Origin: Kiritimatiellia bacterium
GTDB taxonomy: Bacteria > Verrucomicrobiota > Kiritimatiellia > UBA8416 > JABMPJ01
Reading direction: 5' to 3'
Assembly (NCBI GenBank): GCA_030745755.1
Contig: JASLOA010000034.1
Location: 136,071-200,070 of the forward strand
Length of the DNA: 64,000 nucleotides
Numbering within the stretch: position 1 is the first letter of the stretch; every line of letters starts with the position of its first letter. This document shows, piece by piece, positions 1-9,525 of this stretch. The translations under genes and the position numbers were made by a program. The notes below the pieces were generated by a model. The model was not told the origin of the DNA, made no database searches, and was given only the letters and a program-made list of their open reading frames with translations.

Positions 1-53
1 TGCCACGGTATATCTGTTTGTGGAGTGAATCGAATTGGAGTATGGATAGGCCC

Positions 54-1259
54 ATGTCCAAGTCCAGACGTATAGGTGTGGCGGTCAATGCGCAGCATCT
101 GCATGCGGAAGACCAACAGCTCTATCGCGGCGTGCGACAGTATAGCCGGGAGCATCCCGGGTTTGAGTGTGTCCTCGCGCCCTTTGCGGCCGCGGACCTG
201 GAGGCAGCGACGCCGGAGACCGTGGCGTATGACGGCATCCTGGCGCAAGCCACGCCGGAGCTGGTGGCGCATGCAAATAGCCTGGGACTGCCGGTTGTGG
301 ATGTTCTGCGCAATTCGCGCGTGAGGGTTCCAGTCAACTGCGTCTTCCCTGACTTCGCCAAGGCCGGTCGCATGGCCGGGCAGCACCTCGTCTCCCGCGG
401 GTTCGAGCACTTCGGATATGTGGTGAACCGTCGCAACATGTCCCAGGCCGAGATGTGCGATGCGACGCTGCTGAACGGGGATGCGCTCGGCTATGCTTCG
501 TATGTTGAGGCGCGCGGGTTCAGCTGTGTCCGGTTTGTTGCCCCACGGGTGGTGGATGCCACCGCCAGCGTGTGGCAGCACTGGAGCCGTCGTATCCGGG
601 AGTGGCTGGCGGAGCAGCCCAAGCCGCTGGGGCTCTTCGTTCCGAGCGACCTGTTGTGCCGCACCATTGCCGACATCGCGCCGGAGTTGGACTTGAACGT
701 ACCGCACGACCTGGGGCTGATCTGTGCCGATAACGAACCGAACTTCTGCCTGCTCTCGAGTCCCTCGCTGACCGCCATTGATATGGGCTATCGCCGCGTG
801 GGCTATGAAGCCGCAGCCCTTCTGGATCGCCTCCTGGCCGGTGAGGCGAAGGCGCGCGGACGTGAGATCCTGCACCTGGAGCCGCGCGGACTGCTGGCGC
901 GCCATTCAACCGATGCCGTGGCTGCCAAGGATCCGCTCGTCGCATCCGCCATGCGCTTCATTCTCGAGCACACCCATGAAGCGATCAAGGTCAGCGATGT
1001 GGCGCGCGAGATCTCCACGACGCGCCGTACCCTGGAGCGACGCTTCCGTGATGTGCTCGACCGCACGGTGATGCAGGAGATCACGCGCTGCCGGATCGAT
1101 CGCCTCAAACGCCGCCTGACCGAGAGCACCGAGCCGATCAAACTGCTCGCCCAGGACTCCGGCTTCAACAGCTCACGCGTGCTCTACGAAACCTTCGTCC
1201 GCGAAGAAGGCATGTCGCCCTCCGCCTACCGCGCCAAGCGGCGGCAGGGAACGAGTTAG
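54..1259 (+). CDS. XylR-like AraC-family transcriptional regulator
   Basis: Predicted sugar-responsive DNA-binding regulator of the XylR type. The N-terminal ~270 residues resemble a LacI/periplasmic-binding-protein sensor (opening SRRIGVAVNAQ, later DLGLICADNEPNFC and SLTAIDMGY). The C-terminal ~110 residues are an AraC helix-turn-helix domain (KVSDVAREISTTRRTLERRF and FNSSRVLYETFVREEGMSPS). ATG at 54 is preferred because GGAG at 37-40 lies 13 nt before it; ATG 42 and TTG 18 are in frame, but ATG 42 sits too close to the GGAG. It converges with the neighbouring glycosidase gene, which may be one of its targets (inference). The family is secure; the ligand is unknown. Confidence 0.87.
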   Translation: MSKSRRIGVAVNAQHLHAEDQQLYRGVRQYSREHPGFECVLAPFAAADLEAATPETVAYDGILAQATPELVAHANSLGLPVVDVLRNSRVRVPVNCVFPDFAKAGRMAGQHLVSRGFEHFGYVVNRRNMSQAEMCDATLLNGDALGYASYVEARGFSCVRFVAPRVVDATASVWQHWSRRIREWLAEQPKPLGLFVPSDLLCRTIADIAPELDLNVPHDLGLICADNEPNFCLLSSPSLTAIDMGYRRVGYEAAALLDRLLAGEAKARGREILHLEPRGLLARHSTDAVAAKDPLVASAMRFILEHTHEAIKVSDVAREISTTRRTLERRFRDVLDRTVMQEITRCRIDRLKRRLTESTEPIKLLAQDSGFNSSRVLYETFVREEGMSPSAYRAKRRQGTS

Positions 1260-1262
1260 GCT

Positions 1263-3041
1263 CTACTCCTGGCTGATCACCGCCGTTCCCGCCGCGGGGA
1301 TCGCGATGGCGTGCAGTCCGGCGGCCAGGTCCTGTTCCTCATCACTCACGCACTCGCCGGTGCAATCCCATACCTGCACCCGGCGCGTGCCGAGGGGGTC
1401 CGGCAACTCGATCGCCACGCGCTGCTCGAGGGTTCCGTTGACCAGGATGAGCGTGCGGCCGGCGATCGGCGGCAGCGGCACAAAGCCGTTCGCATACGCC
1501 GCCGCGGCCACCTTGGTATCCGTCTCGCTGATCACGACCGGGTAGGCGAACTGCGGCTGCAGCGGCGCGATCTCGCCATCCAGAAGCACGTCGCGGTGTT
1601 CGCGCCAGAACGCGCAGTAGCGGCGAATCATGGCCACGTGACTGGCGGGTACCTCGTCGAGCCGCACCGAGATCTGCGGCACCGTAAAGAGCGCGTGGAT
1701 GAGCTGCTGGGCGGCACTCTCCACCGTGTCCTCGTAGTGCCACATGACCATGTCGGAGTGGACCGCCGTGTTGCCGCTGAGCGCCCGTAGCAGCATGGAG
1801 CCGATACGGTTGCCGCCGGCGTTGTTGGGTTCGTCGCCGACGCGGAAGATGTTGCCGTACTTGCGCATGGCCGGACCAATATAGCCCTGGCGGAACTCGA
1901 TCATGATATCCGGCTTAATCGCTTTCAGGCGTGTGATGACATCGCTCATGAGCCGATCCGCGGCCTCGGGTACCGACTGGTAATCGCGGCCGTCACCGAA
2001 GGCGTCCTTGGTCTCTTCGGTGGTCCCGAAGCAGTCGATGAAGTCGAGCTTGAAGCCATCCAGATCGAACTCATGGATACAGCGCTCGTAGACCCCGATC
2101 AAATACTCGCGCACCTCGGGAAAGCGCGGATCGAGCGTGAACCACTTCTTGTCGGGATGGTTCTCAGGAAGAGTGAGGAACTTGTCCTTGAAACGCTCGT
2201 AGTTCTTGGCGTTGACGCCCATGAACGGAACGCTGAACCAGAGCAGGTATTTCATGCCGATCGCGTGGACGCGGTCCACATGCGCCCGGAAGTCCGGGAA
2301 CTTGCTCGCCGCCGCCTCCCAGTCACCACAGTAGGAGTAGCCGCGGTTCATATCATCGGTCTGCCAGCCGTCGTCGACGATGACCGCTTCCATCCCGAGC
2401 GCCTTCGCTAGCTTACATTCCTCCTCGATGGCGTCGGGCGTGATGCCCAGGTGATAGCTGTACCACGTCGAGTAGAAGGGCAGGCGCGCGGTCTCAGGGA
2501 CCGGGGCAGGGGCATACTCGGGCATGGCGGCCCACCAGTCGGACACGTCCTGCATGGCGTGCCAGTACTTCTGATCACGGGTATCGATGCGGATGGTGGT
2601 GGTGTACTCGGTCAGCGGCGGGACGGGATCGATGAGGAGCTCGATCCGGCAGATCAGAATAGCGGTCTCCTCCTGGTGCACGGCGCTGATCTCGCAGGTG
2701 TTGATGGCGTCGGCCACGGCGATGGTTGTCCGGTTATCACCGGCATAGTTGTGCATGCACCACACGGGAGCACCGCGTGCAGCGCTGCTGCGCGTGCGCG
2801 CCCGCCCGCAGCCGCCCAGGTTGGGACGCTGTTCGGTGCATGTGCGCTGGTGGACGTCGATGCTCTTGTAGTCCCACCTGAGCGTGATCGAGTTGGGACG
2901 CGTCGGCTCCTTGGCGGTGAGGACGACGTCGATGTAGTCGATCCCGGGCGCCTCGCCCTGGCGTGGGGTCAGGCTGACCTCCATCTCCGGATTGTCGTGC
3001 TCGAGTGTTACGGGGCAGTTGGCGATGGTCACTGTACTCAT
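1263..3041 (-). CDS. GH36-type alpha-galactosidase
   Basis: Predicted glycoside hydrolase of clan GH-D (alpha-galactosidase/raffinose-synthase type) that removes alpha-galactosyl residues by a retaining mechanism. Visible motifs are the VDDGWQTDD segment, the nucleophile Asp in DGFKLDFIDCFG (about residue 333) and the acid/base Asp in RVGDEPNN (about residue 402). An N-terminal beta-rich domain precedes the TIM barrel. ATG 3041 (MSTVTIANC) is chosen because GGGAAAG lies about 11 nt upstream; an in-frame ATG at 3068 would add nine residues. No signal peptide is evident, so the enzyme probably acts in the cytoplasm. It converges on the XylR-like regulator gene. The exact substrate is not deducible. 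Confidence 0.85.
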   Translation of the reverse strand: MSTVTIANCPVTLEHDNPEMEVSLTPRQGEAPGIDYIDVVLTAKEPTRPNSITLRWDYKSIDVHQRTCTEQRPNLGGCGRARTRSSAARGAPVWCMHNYAGDNRTTIAVADAINTCEISAVHQEETAILICRIELLIDPVPPLTEYTTTIRIDTRDQKYWHAMQDVSDWWAAMPEYAPAPVPETARLPFYSTWYSYHLGITPDAIEEECKLAKALGMEAVIVDDGWQTDDMNRGYSYCGDWEAAASKFPDFRAHVDRVHAIGMKYLLWFSVPFMGVNAKNYERFKDKFLTLPENHPDKKWFTLDPRFPEVREYLIGVYERCIHEFDLDGFKLDFIDCFGTTEETKDAFGDGRDYQSVPEAADRLMSDVITRLKAIKPDIMIEFRQGYIGPAMRKYGNIFRVGDEPNNAGGNRIGSMLLRALSGNTAVHSDMVMWHYEDTVESAAQQLIHALFTVPQISVRLDEVPASHVAMIRRYCAFWREHRDVLLDGEIAPLQPQFAYPVVISETDTKVAAAAYANGFVPLPPIAGRTLILVNGTLEQRVAIELPDPLGTRRVQVWDCTGECVSDEEQDLAAGLHAIAIPAAGTAVISQE

Positions 3042-3304
3042 AATGGCTGCGCTTTCCCTGCTTGTCATCTTTCTGAAACCTGTTGATGTGAATGCTCTGC
3101 ATCATAGCCGATATCCCCAACTCCGCGAAAGCACCCGTTTGCGCCTGCAAGCAGACGGGGCGCATCTGCGACCTGCTTGCTCGCACCCGACAAAGACGGG
3201 AAGAGGAAGCTCGACGGTGTGAGCATGCTGGTGTAAGAACACCGGTCTCGTAGTGATAGTGTCTCTTCCGCTCCCCCAGTGAGCTGATTCAGGGTTGTGG
3301 TCAG

Positions 3305-5227
3305 ATGTCCATGTTGTGCAGGTCGATGAAGTGGTGCCGGCTACGCGTTGCCTGGTGTGGTGTGCTGCTGTTGGCTGGCACAGGCGCGGATGGTGCCGAA
3401 CGCTGGCACGGGGTCTCCGTCTTTGGACCGGAGGGACTGAAGTACAAGCCCGGCGAGCCGTTTGAGTACCTCAATCCGGATGCCCCGATTGGGGGGCGGC
3501 TGCGCTGTATCGGGCGCGGATTCTCGAAGATCATGCCGTTTGGCTTGACGGGTGGCACCGTTCAAGAGCTTGAGCACCACTGCTTTGAAGCGCTGGCCAT
3601 CAAGTCCTGGGACGACGATGAGGCCTATTCGCTGTACGGGCTGCTGGCGGAGTCTTTCGAACTGGCGGACGACAACAGTTCGCTGACCATTCGGCTACGC
3701 CCCGAGGCGCGTTTCTCAGATGGCCATCCGGTACGGGCTGAGGATGTGATCTTCTCCTATGAGCTGCTGCATGATCCGGATGTGAATCCGGCCCTACGTT
3801 TACACTTGAAGCATGTGGAGCAGATGGTGGAGGTCGACGAACTCACGGTGCGGGTAGACTTCAAGCACTTCACACGGAGCCTGCCGGTCTATGTCTGTCG
3901 CGTGGTGATCTTCCCCAAGCATGTCTACGGCAAGGCGGGCGTGAACCTGGGCGAGGACTTTCGCGAGTCGTACCCGGTTGGCAGCGGCCCCTATCGCGTT
4001 AAGAGTCATGTCATGGGCGAGCGTGTCGTCTATGAGCGGCGTGATGACTACTGGGGCAAGGAGCTGCCGTACTGCAAGGGCTATATGAACTGGCAGGAGA
4101 TCGAGTACCAGGTCTTCTTCGACGTGTTTTCCCAGGTTGAAGCGCTGAAGAGCGGGCTTGTAGATTACAAGTGCCACTGGCAGCCGGATGTGCTGCACGG
4201 GCTTGACGGCGAGGCTTTGCGCAAGGGCTATCTGAAACGCGAGTATTTTCCGATCACCCGCCCGACTGCGATGAAGTGCGTGACCTTCAATCTGCGCCGG
4301 CCACTGTTTCAGGATATCGAAATGCGCAAGATCCTCTGTTCTCTGTACGACTTCGATTACGTGAATCGCAACTTCGCCTATGGCGAGTCGTTCCGCTTGG
4401 TGAGCTACTTCCATAATCAGCCGCAATTGCGTGCGGCGCCCGGGCCGGCGACCGGGCGGATCCGGGACATTCTCGAAGATCTGGCCGCCAGGCATAATAC
4501 CGAACAGCTCATCCACGTCCCCGACAGCGCACTGGCCCGGGGCCCCTACCAGATCGGGACGGATGCTGATGGAAAGCTGCTGCCGATCGAGACCCGTGTG
4601 CACGCGGCCTGCAAGCGGCTGGATGAGCTGGGGTGGCGCTGGAATGCCGAGGAGAAAGTCCGCATGAAGGCCGGGCGCAAGCTGTCGTTCGAGATATTCG
4701 TCGGCGGCCCCGATATGTTCCACTACACCGAGGTATGCAAGATGGCCGGTATTGACGCGAACATCACGACGCTGTCGGGATTGGAGCGGCAGAGCCGGGT
4801 GCGCAATTTTGCCTACGATTGCATGGGGGGGTGGTATGACGGTCGCAAGGCGCCGGGCCGTGAGTTGGCCCGTCATTTCATCTCATCAGAGGCCGATATC
4901 AAAGGTTCGAGGAACTGGCTGGGGCTGAAGAATCCTGCGGTTGACGAAGTGCTCGATATCATGAGCCGGTCGACGGATCGCACCGCCCTGGAGACCTATG
5001 CGAAAGTGTTCGACCGGATCATGTGCAGCAACTGGTACGTGATCCCCCGCTACTGGCCGACCCAGGATCACGGGGTCTACTGGGACTACCTGCGCCGGCC
5101 CGAGACCTATGCCACCGGCCTGTGGACCCATTACAACATCTGGTGGTACTGGTGGTTTGACGAGGAACGCTACAAGGCGATCCAGGAGGCGCGCAAGAGG
5201 GGCGAGGCAGTGGAGTTTAGGGAGTGA
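3305..5227 (+). CDS. ABC transporter solute-binding protein, family 5 (YejA-like)
   Basis: Periplasmic substrate-binding protein of the oligopeptide/microcin C group (SBP_bac_5). A signal peptide of about 30 residues (WCRLRVAWCGVLLLAGTGADG) precedes the mature protein. The segment SLTIRLRPEARFSDGHPVRAED is the typical family 5 signature, and the overall length (640 residues) and YejA-like features fit. It is followed by two permease genes (5302 and 6786), so the three form an import operon for peptides or peptide-like compounds. No ATP-binding subunit follows. The upstream gap (3042-3304) contains no gene; I did not assign a promoter. Confidence 0.88.
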   Translation: MSMLCRSMKWCRLRVAWCGVLLLAGTGADGAERWHGVSVFGPEGLKYKPGEPFEYLNPDAPIGGRLRCIGRGFSKIMPFGLTGGTVQELEHHCFEALAIKSWDDDEAYSLYGLLAESFELADDNSSLTIRLRPEARFSDGHPVRAEDVIFSYELLHDPDVNPALRLHLKHVEQMVEVDELTVRVDFKHFTRSLPVYVCRVVIFPKHVYGKAGVNLGEDFRESYPVGSGPYRVKSHVMGERVVYERRDDYWGKELPYCKGYMNWQEIEYQVFFDVFSQVEALKSGLVDYKCHWQPDVLHGLDGEALRKGYLKREYFPITRPTAMKCVTFNLRRPLFQDIEMRKILCSLYDFDYVNRNFAYGESFRLVSYFHNQPQLRAAPGPATGRIRDILEDLAARHNTEQLIHVPDSALARGPYQIGTDADGKLLPIETRVHAACKRLDELGWRWNAEEKVRMKAGRKLSFEIFVGGPDMFHYTEVCKMAGIDANITTLSGLERQSRVRNFAYDCMGGWYDGRKAPGRELARHFISSEADIKGSRNWLGLKNPAVDEVLDIMSRSTDRTALETYAKVFDRIMCSNWYVIPRYWPTQDHGVYWDYLRRPETYATGLWTHYNIWWYWWFDEERYKAIQEARKRGEAVEFRE

Positions 5228-5301
5228 TAGCTGAACAGAGGCATCCCGTTCAGCACTTAGCATTCTGACTTCCTTGGGTATTCGGGTAACTGGGTGTTTC
5301 T

Positions 5302-6783
5302 ATGTGGTCATATATACTAAAGCGATTTCTGCTGATGATCCCGACGGGGATAGGCGTAATCACCGTCTTCTTTGCCGTGTCGGAATTTGTTCCCGGCGGC
5401 CCGCTTGACCAGGTCGAGACGATGATCGTCGATCAGGCCAACCAGGCCGAGGGGGGTGACATGGCCAACTTCGGGGATGAAGACAGCACGGGCACGGTGG
5501 CGATCGATCCGCAGATGCGAATGCAGATCAAGCGTAAGCTTGGGCTGAACCACGATGTCCTGGAACGCTATCTTCGCATGCTGCTCTGGTATGGCCCCGA
5601 CTCGATGGTGTCATCCAAAGAGGTCGAACCCGGTGCGGCCCGCAAGCTGTCATTTCGCGGCGACTCCCTGTGGGTGCATCGCGCAGGCGATGCGTACTAC
5701 GTGTTCATCAATGCGTGCCAGACGAACGGCGAGAGCAGCCAGCTGACGTTCGATAAGGAGGCCGGTCGCCTTGTCAGTACGCTGGACAGAAGCATCCAGT
5801 TCAATCCGCAAACGGGACGCCAGGTCAATGGCACGCAGCAGTTGACGGTGGTTCCTTCACGCGTGAAGCCTGAGTCGTTCTGGGAGCTCGAGTATCTCTC
5901 CAACGGCGATCGTGTCAGGGTGCGGGAGACGCGCGACGAGGTCTACCTGCAAGAGAGCGCCTGGGCGGCCCTCACGAATGGCGAGAACTGGCATGGCCTC
6001 TTCCTGTTCAAGTTTCCGACCTCCATTACCAAGAACAAGAAGTGCTATGAGCTGATCCGGGAGCGGCTGCGGATCTCCATGCGCCTGGGTGTATCGTCGT
6101 TTGTCATCACCTACACCCTCTGCATCCTGCTCGGGGTCACCAAGGCGGTTCGCAACGGAACGGTGTTCGACACCGCCACCAGCGTCCTGGTGCTGGTGGG
6201 CTACGGGATCCCCGGGTTTGTGTTGGCGGTGTTCCTGATCAAGGCGTTTGGTCCCAGTGCCGATTCGTGGGTGAGCCTGATCCCATTGCGCGGGATTCAG
6301 TCGCCGCCGGAGATCTACAATACGCTGACGCCAATGGGCAAGTTCTGGGACAATGTCCACCACATGATTGCGCCGGTGATCTGTCTGACCATATCGAGCT
6401 TTGCGGGTCTGACCATGCTGACCAAGAACAGTGTCCTGGAGCAGTTTCATCAGCTCTATGCTGTGGCGGCGCGTGCGCGGGGCCTCTCGCAGCGCAAGGT
6501 GCTGCTCAAGCATGTGCTGCGTAACTCGCTCATTCCGCTGGTGACCGGGTTCCCGGCGCGTTTCGTTATGATGTTCTTCGCCGGGTCGCTCCTGATCGAG
6601 AAGATCTTCTCGCTGGACGGGCTGGGGCTGCTGAGCTTCACGGCGCTGGTCGAGCGCGACTATCCGCTCATCATCAGCAACATGTTCATCTTCACCTTTA
6701 TCGGGCTGACCTGCCGATTGCTCTCCGATATCGGCTACGTGATTGTCGACCCGCGCATCAGCTTTGAAGGGAAGAAGAGCTGA
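5302..6783 (+). CDS. ABC transporter permease (YejB/OppB-like) with enlarged periplasmic loop
   Basis: Inner-membrane permease of a peptide-type ABC importer. It starts with the usual first membrane helix (MWSYILKRFLLMIPTGIGVI) and ends with a binding-protein-dependent transport domain containing the EAA-type coupling loop (AVAARARGLSQRKVLLKHVL). At 493 residues it is clearly longer than E. coli YejB (about 364). The extra ~130 residues (about 100-235) lie between the first helix and the permease core, hence probably in the periplasm. They contain beta-rich sequence such as GDSLWVHRAGDAYYVFINA. Encoded 2 bp upstream of its partner permease. Confidence 0.87.
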   Translation: MWSYILKRFLLMIPTGIGVITVFFAVSEFVPGGPLDQVETMIVDQANQAEGGDMANFGDEDSTGTVAIDPQMRMQIKRKLGLNHDVLERYLRMLLWYGPDSMVSSKEVEPGAARKLSFRGDSLWVHRAGDAYYVFINACQTNGESSQLTFDKEAGRLVSTLDRSIQFNPQTGRQVNGTQQLTVVPSRVKPESFWELEYLSNGDRVRVRETRDEVYLQESAWAALTNGENWHGLFLFKFPTSITKNKKCYELIRERLRISMRLGVSSFVITYTLCILLGVTKAVRNGTVFDTATSVLVLVGYGIPGFVLAVFLIKAFGPSADSWVSLIPLRGIQSPPEIYNTLTPMGKFWDNVHHMIAPVICLTISSFAGLTMLTKNSVLEQFHQLYAVAARARGLSQRKVLLKHVLRNSLIPLVTGFPARFVMMFFAGSLLIEKIFSLDGLGLLSFTALVERDYPLIISNMFIFTFIGLTCRLLSDIGYVIVDPRISFEGKKS

Positions 6784-6785
6784 TC

Positions 6786-7979
6786 ATGTCGTTAAGCCCT
6801 GAATTCCTGGACCGGGTACGCAAGTTCAAGAAGAACCGGCGCGCCTACAACAGCCTGCGAATCCTTACGGTCCTCTTTCTGCTCACGCTGCCGGCTGAGC
6901 TGCTCTTCAACAACCGCCCGATTGTGATGCGTGTGGACGGGCAGTGGTTCTTCCCCGTGTTCTGCGATTACACCTACAAGGACCTGGGTGGCGACGACGA
7001 GATCCCGGTGGTCAGCTACAAGGCGGAGATGTTCGATGACTTCATCGCCGGACGTAAGGCCGAGCCGGTGACAGCGCTGATCTTTGGCGACGGGTCTGGT
7101 CGCGCCGATGGTGCGAAGCCTGAATCCGGTGTCACCACAGCCGTGCCGCGCAAGTTCTGGGCGCTCTGGCCGCCGATCCCGCATTCATACAAGTCCTTCT
7201 ACAGCAGTAAGCAGCTTGAGCGTCAGCGCCTGGCCAGTCCGTTCAGTCGCGAAGAGGGTGGGGTGCGCCTGCCGGGTGCGCGGGTGGAGCGGCACCTGCT
7301 GGGCACCGACAGTTACGGTAAGGATGTGCTGGCCCGCCTGGTCTACGGGTTTCGCCTGTCGTTGCTCTTCGGTTTGGCCCTGGCGATTACCTCGACGGTG
7401 ATCGGCTGTGTTCTGGGCGCTATCCAGGGCTTCTTTGGCGGCCTGGTTGATCTGCTGGGACAGCGTTTGACCGAGATCTGGGGCGCCATCCCGCGCCTGC
7501 TGCTGTTGATGATTCTGAGCGACTTTCTGTCGCGCCGGGGTGAGTCGACCGAGCTCGGCCATTTGCTGATGCTGTTCGTGATCATGAACCTGACCTCGTG
7601 GATGGGCATGGCGGCGCACATGCGTGCGCAGTTCCTGGCGGCGCGCAACCTCGACTATGTCAAGGCGGCCAAGTCGCTCGGCGTATCGAGCGTGCGCGTG
7701 ATGTTCCGGCACATCCTGCCCAACTCGCTGACCCCGATTGTGACCTTCCTGCCTTTTTCCATCTCGTCCTCCATCCTGGCCCTGGTCGGGTTGGACTTTC
7801 TCGGGTTTGGTATTCGCTACCCGGCGCCCAGCCTCGGGGAGCTGCTCTCGCAGGGACAGGAGCATCTCGATGCCTGGTGGATCATGGTGCCGACGTTCTT
7901 AACCCTGACCAGCTTGATGGTTCTGTTGACCTTTGTGGGCGACGGCGTGCGCAACGCTTTCGATCCGCGCTACAAGTAG
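6786..7979 (+). CDS. ABC transporter permease (YejE/OppC-like)
   Basis: Second inner-membrane permease of the same importer. It has a first membrane helix near residues 25-45, a short periplasmic domain, the LLGTDSYGKDVLARLVYGFR motif typical of OppC/DppC proteins before the core, and the coupling loop LDYVKAAKSLGVSSVRVMFRHI. Length is 397 residues, somewhat over E. coli YejE (about 341). It directly follows the first permease gene and ends the operon. The next gene is on the opposite strand, so the YejF-like ATPase must be encoded elsewhere or be shared with another importer. Confidence 0.88.
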   Translation: MSLSPEFLDRVRKFKKNRRAYNSLRILTVLFLLTLPAELLFNNRPIVMRVDGQWFFPVFCDYTYKDLGGDDEIPVVSYKAEMFDDFIAGRKAEPVTALIFGDGSGRADGAKPESGVTTAVPRKFWALWPPIPHSYKSFYSSKQLERQRLASPFSREEGGVRLPGARVERHLLGTDSYGKDVLARLVYGFRLSLLFGLALAITSTVIGCVLGAIQGFFGGLVDLLGQRLTEIWGAIPRLLLLMILSDFLSRRGESTELGHLLMLFVIMNLTSWMGMAAHMRAQFLAARNLDYVKAAKSLGVSSVRVMFRHILPNSLTPIVTFLPFSISSSILALVGLDFLGFGIRYPAPSLGELLSQGQEHLDAWWIMVPTFLTLTSLMVLLTFVGDGVRNAFDPRYK

Positions 7980-8026
7980 GGTTGTGAGTTGAGAACCTCG
8001 TGACGCACTTTGACCTGGGTGAGGGC

Positions 8027-8058
8027 AGGGCGGCGCGGGCGGCGGAGCGCCACGCCCT
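8027..8058. terminator. imperfect GC-rich inverted repeat between convergent genes
   Basis: AGGGCGGCGC pairs with GCGCCACGCCCT apart from a two-base bulge. It lies in the 133-bp gap between the convergent permease and sulfatase genes. It could end transcription from both sides, but there is no clear T-run, so this is tentative. Confidence 0.3.
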
Positions 8059-8112
8059 ACCTCCTGTCTCTTGCCCTTCCGCAGAGGCCAACCCTTTTCG
8101 GATGGACTCAGA

Positions 8113-9525
8113 CTAGTAGCGCGACCAGAAGGTTTGCCCTAGCTCGTGGGTCTGGTCGTCCCATTCATCACGCAGGCGGAAGAGTTCTTTGCGTAGCCGG
8201 TCTATCGTGTCGGCGTGGTTCGGGTTGTCGGCCAGGTTGGTCAGCTCCCAGGGGTCGTTGACGAGATCGAAGAGCTGGGTCTGGCGATCGCGTCCCTCCA
8301 CCGCATACTCGATCAGCTTGTGCCGATGGTCTTTGACGGCGCGCTGGCAGCCGGTGTAGGCGAAGTAGAGCGTGTCACGCAGCGGCGCATCGCTCTCCAT
8401 GCATGGAATGAGATCTTTCCCTTCAACACTCTCGGGTACCGGTGTTCCGGTCAGGCCGCAGAGGGTGGGGAAGATATCGAACAGGTAGGCGTAGGCATCC
8501 GTCTTGTGGCCCTCCGGAATCCCGGGCCCGGCAAAGATCAGCGGCACCCGCACGCTGTGTTCATAACAGTTCTGCTTGCCGAAGAGACCGTGCTGACCCA
8601 CGGCCAAACCGTTGTCACCGGCAAAGACGATGATGGTGTTGTCCAGAATGCCCTGCTCTTCAAGCGCCTGCATTACACGTCCCAGTTCATGGTCCAGGTG
8701 CGTGATCATGGCGTAGTAGTCGGCAATATGCTCGCGCGTCTCTTCGGGCGTGCGGGGGAAGGCGGCCAGTTCCTCGTCCCGTATGCGCAGTGCGCCGTTG
8801 TCGAAGGGATGGCCGCCGGTGAAGTTGGGCGGCAGTTCGACATCATCCGGATTGTACATGCCGTGGAACCTTTCCGGCATGATGCGGGGATCGTGCGGCG
8901 CCAGGAAGGAGATGTACGCGAAGAAGGGCTGCTTCGCCTGCCCTGAGCCAGTCGAAGGGCCATCCTGCTTGCGGATAAAGTCGATCCCGGCGTTGCAGAC
9001 CATCTCGCTGGAGTGAACGCCCGAGTTGATGTGGTCGGCGCCGCGGTTTCTGGTCTGCTTCGTGGTGAACTCGTCAACGCAGTAGGGGAGTTGGGTACTG
9101 TACTCTCCGCTCGGATCGTAGTGGTAGACCGGCACATTCCAGTGATCGGCCATGCCGCCGAACATGATCTCGGCGCCGTCGCTGAAACTGCGATTGAAGG
9201 CGGGTCTGCCGTTGTGCCACTTGCCGGTCCCAAACGTGCGATAGCCGTTGCCCTGCAGGGCCTGCCCGAGCGTGGTGTGCTCCTCCGGGATCTGCTGTCC
9301 GCAGCGGTCGATGTGAAAGAGACTGCGCCCCGAATGCAGCATGGCGCGGCTCGGCATGCAGACGGCGCCGGAGGTGCCGGAAGGAATGTGTGCGTGCGTA
9401 AAGGCCGTGCCGCGCTCGACCAGCCGATCGATGTTGGGTGTTCGGATGGCGTCATTCCCCAGCGCATGAATCGTGTCGAAACGCTGGTCGTCGGTGAAGA
9501 AGAATACGATGTTGGGTTTGCTCAT
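8113..9525 (-). CDS. sulfatase (formylglycine-dependent)
   Basis: Type I sulfatase that removes sulfate esters from a carbohydrate or aryl substrate. The N-terminus (KPNIVFFFTDDQRFDTIHALG) carries the metal-binding Asp pair. The activation site is CMPSR (Cys56), which a formylglycine-generating enzyme must convert. A later FAGDNGLAVGQHGLFGKQN segment supplies further metal and sulfate ligands. No signal peptide is visible, so it may act inside the cell. Residues about 189-196 (GPSTGSGQ) appear to be encoded by an inserted short repeat (see 8936-8961). Convergent with the YejABE-like operon. The substrate is unknown. Confidence 0.9.
   Translation of the reverse strand: MSKPNIVFFFTDDQRFDTIHALGNDAIRTPNIDRLVERGTAFTHAHIPSGTSGAVCMPSRAMLHSGRSLFHIDRCGQQIPEEHTTLGQALQGNGYRTFGTGKWHNGRPAFNRSFSDGAEIMFGGMADHWNVPVYHYDPSGEYSTQLPYCVDEFTTKQTRNRGADHINSGVHSSEMVCNAGIDFIRKQDGPSTGSGQAKQPFFAYISFLAPHDPRIMPERFHGMYNPDDVELPPNFTGGHPFDNGALRIRDEELAAFPRTPEETREHIADYYAMITHLDHELGRVMQALEEQGILDNTIIVFAGDNGLAVGQHGLFGKQNCYEHSVRVPLIFAGPGIPEGHKTDAYAYLFDIFPTLCGLTGTPVPESVEGKDLIPCMESDAPLRDTLYFAYTGCQRAVKDHRHKLIEYAVEGRDRQTQLFDLVNDPWELTNLADNPNHADTIDRLRKELFRLRDEWDDQTHELGQTFWSRY
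8936..8961. repeat. short dispersed-type repeat embedded in the sulfatase reading frame
   Basis: The segment contains CCCTGAGCCAGTCGAAGGGC, which reads in frame as part of DGPSTGSGQAKQ in the sulfatase. The residues are low-complexity and unlike the surrounding conserved sequence. The arms CCCT and AGGG, and a possible link to the CGAAG-type repeats elsewhere in the window, suggest an inserted palindromic element. Confidence 0.55.

Noticed and set aside
1311-1790. Long open frames opposite or within known genes, such as 1311-1790, 3800-4876, 10062-11075 and 46411-47883
   Set aside because: They are shadows of high-GC coding genes, rich in Arg/Ala/His, with no plausible family.
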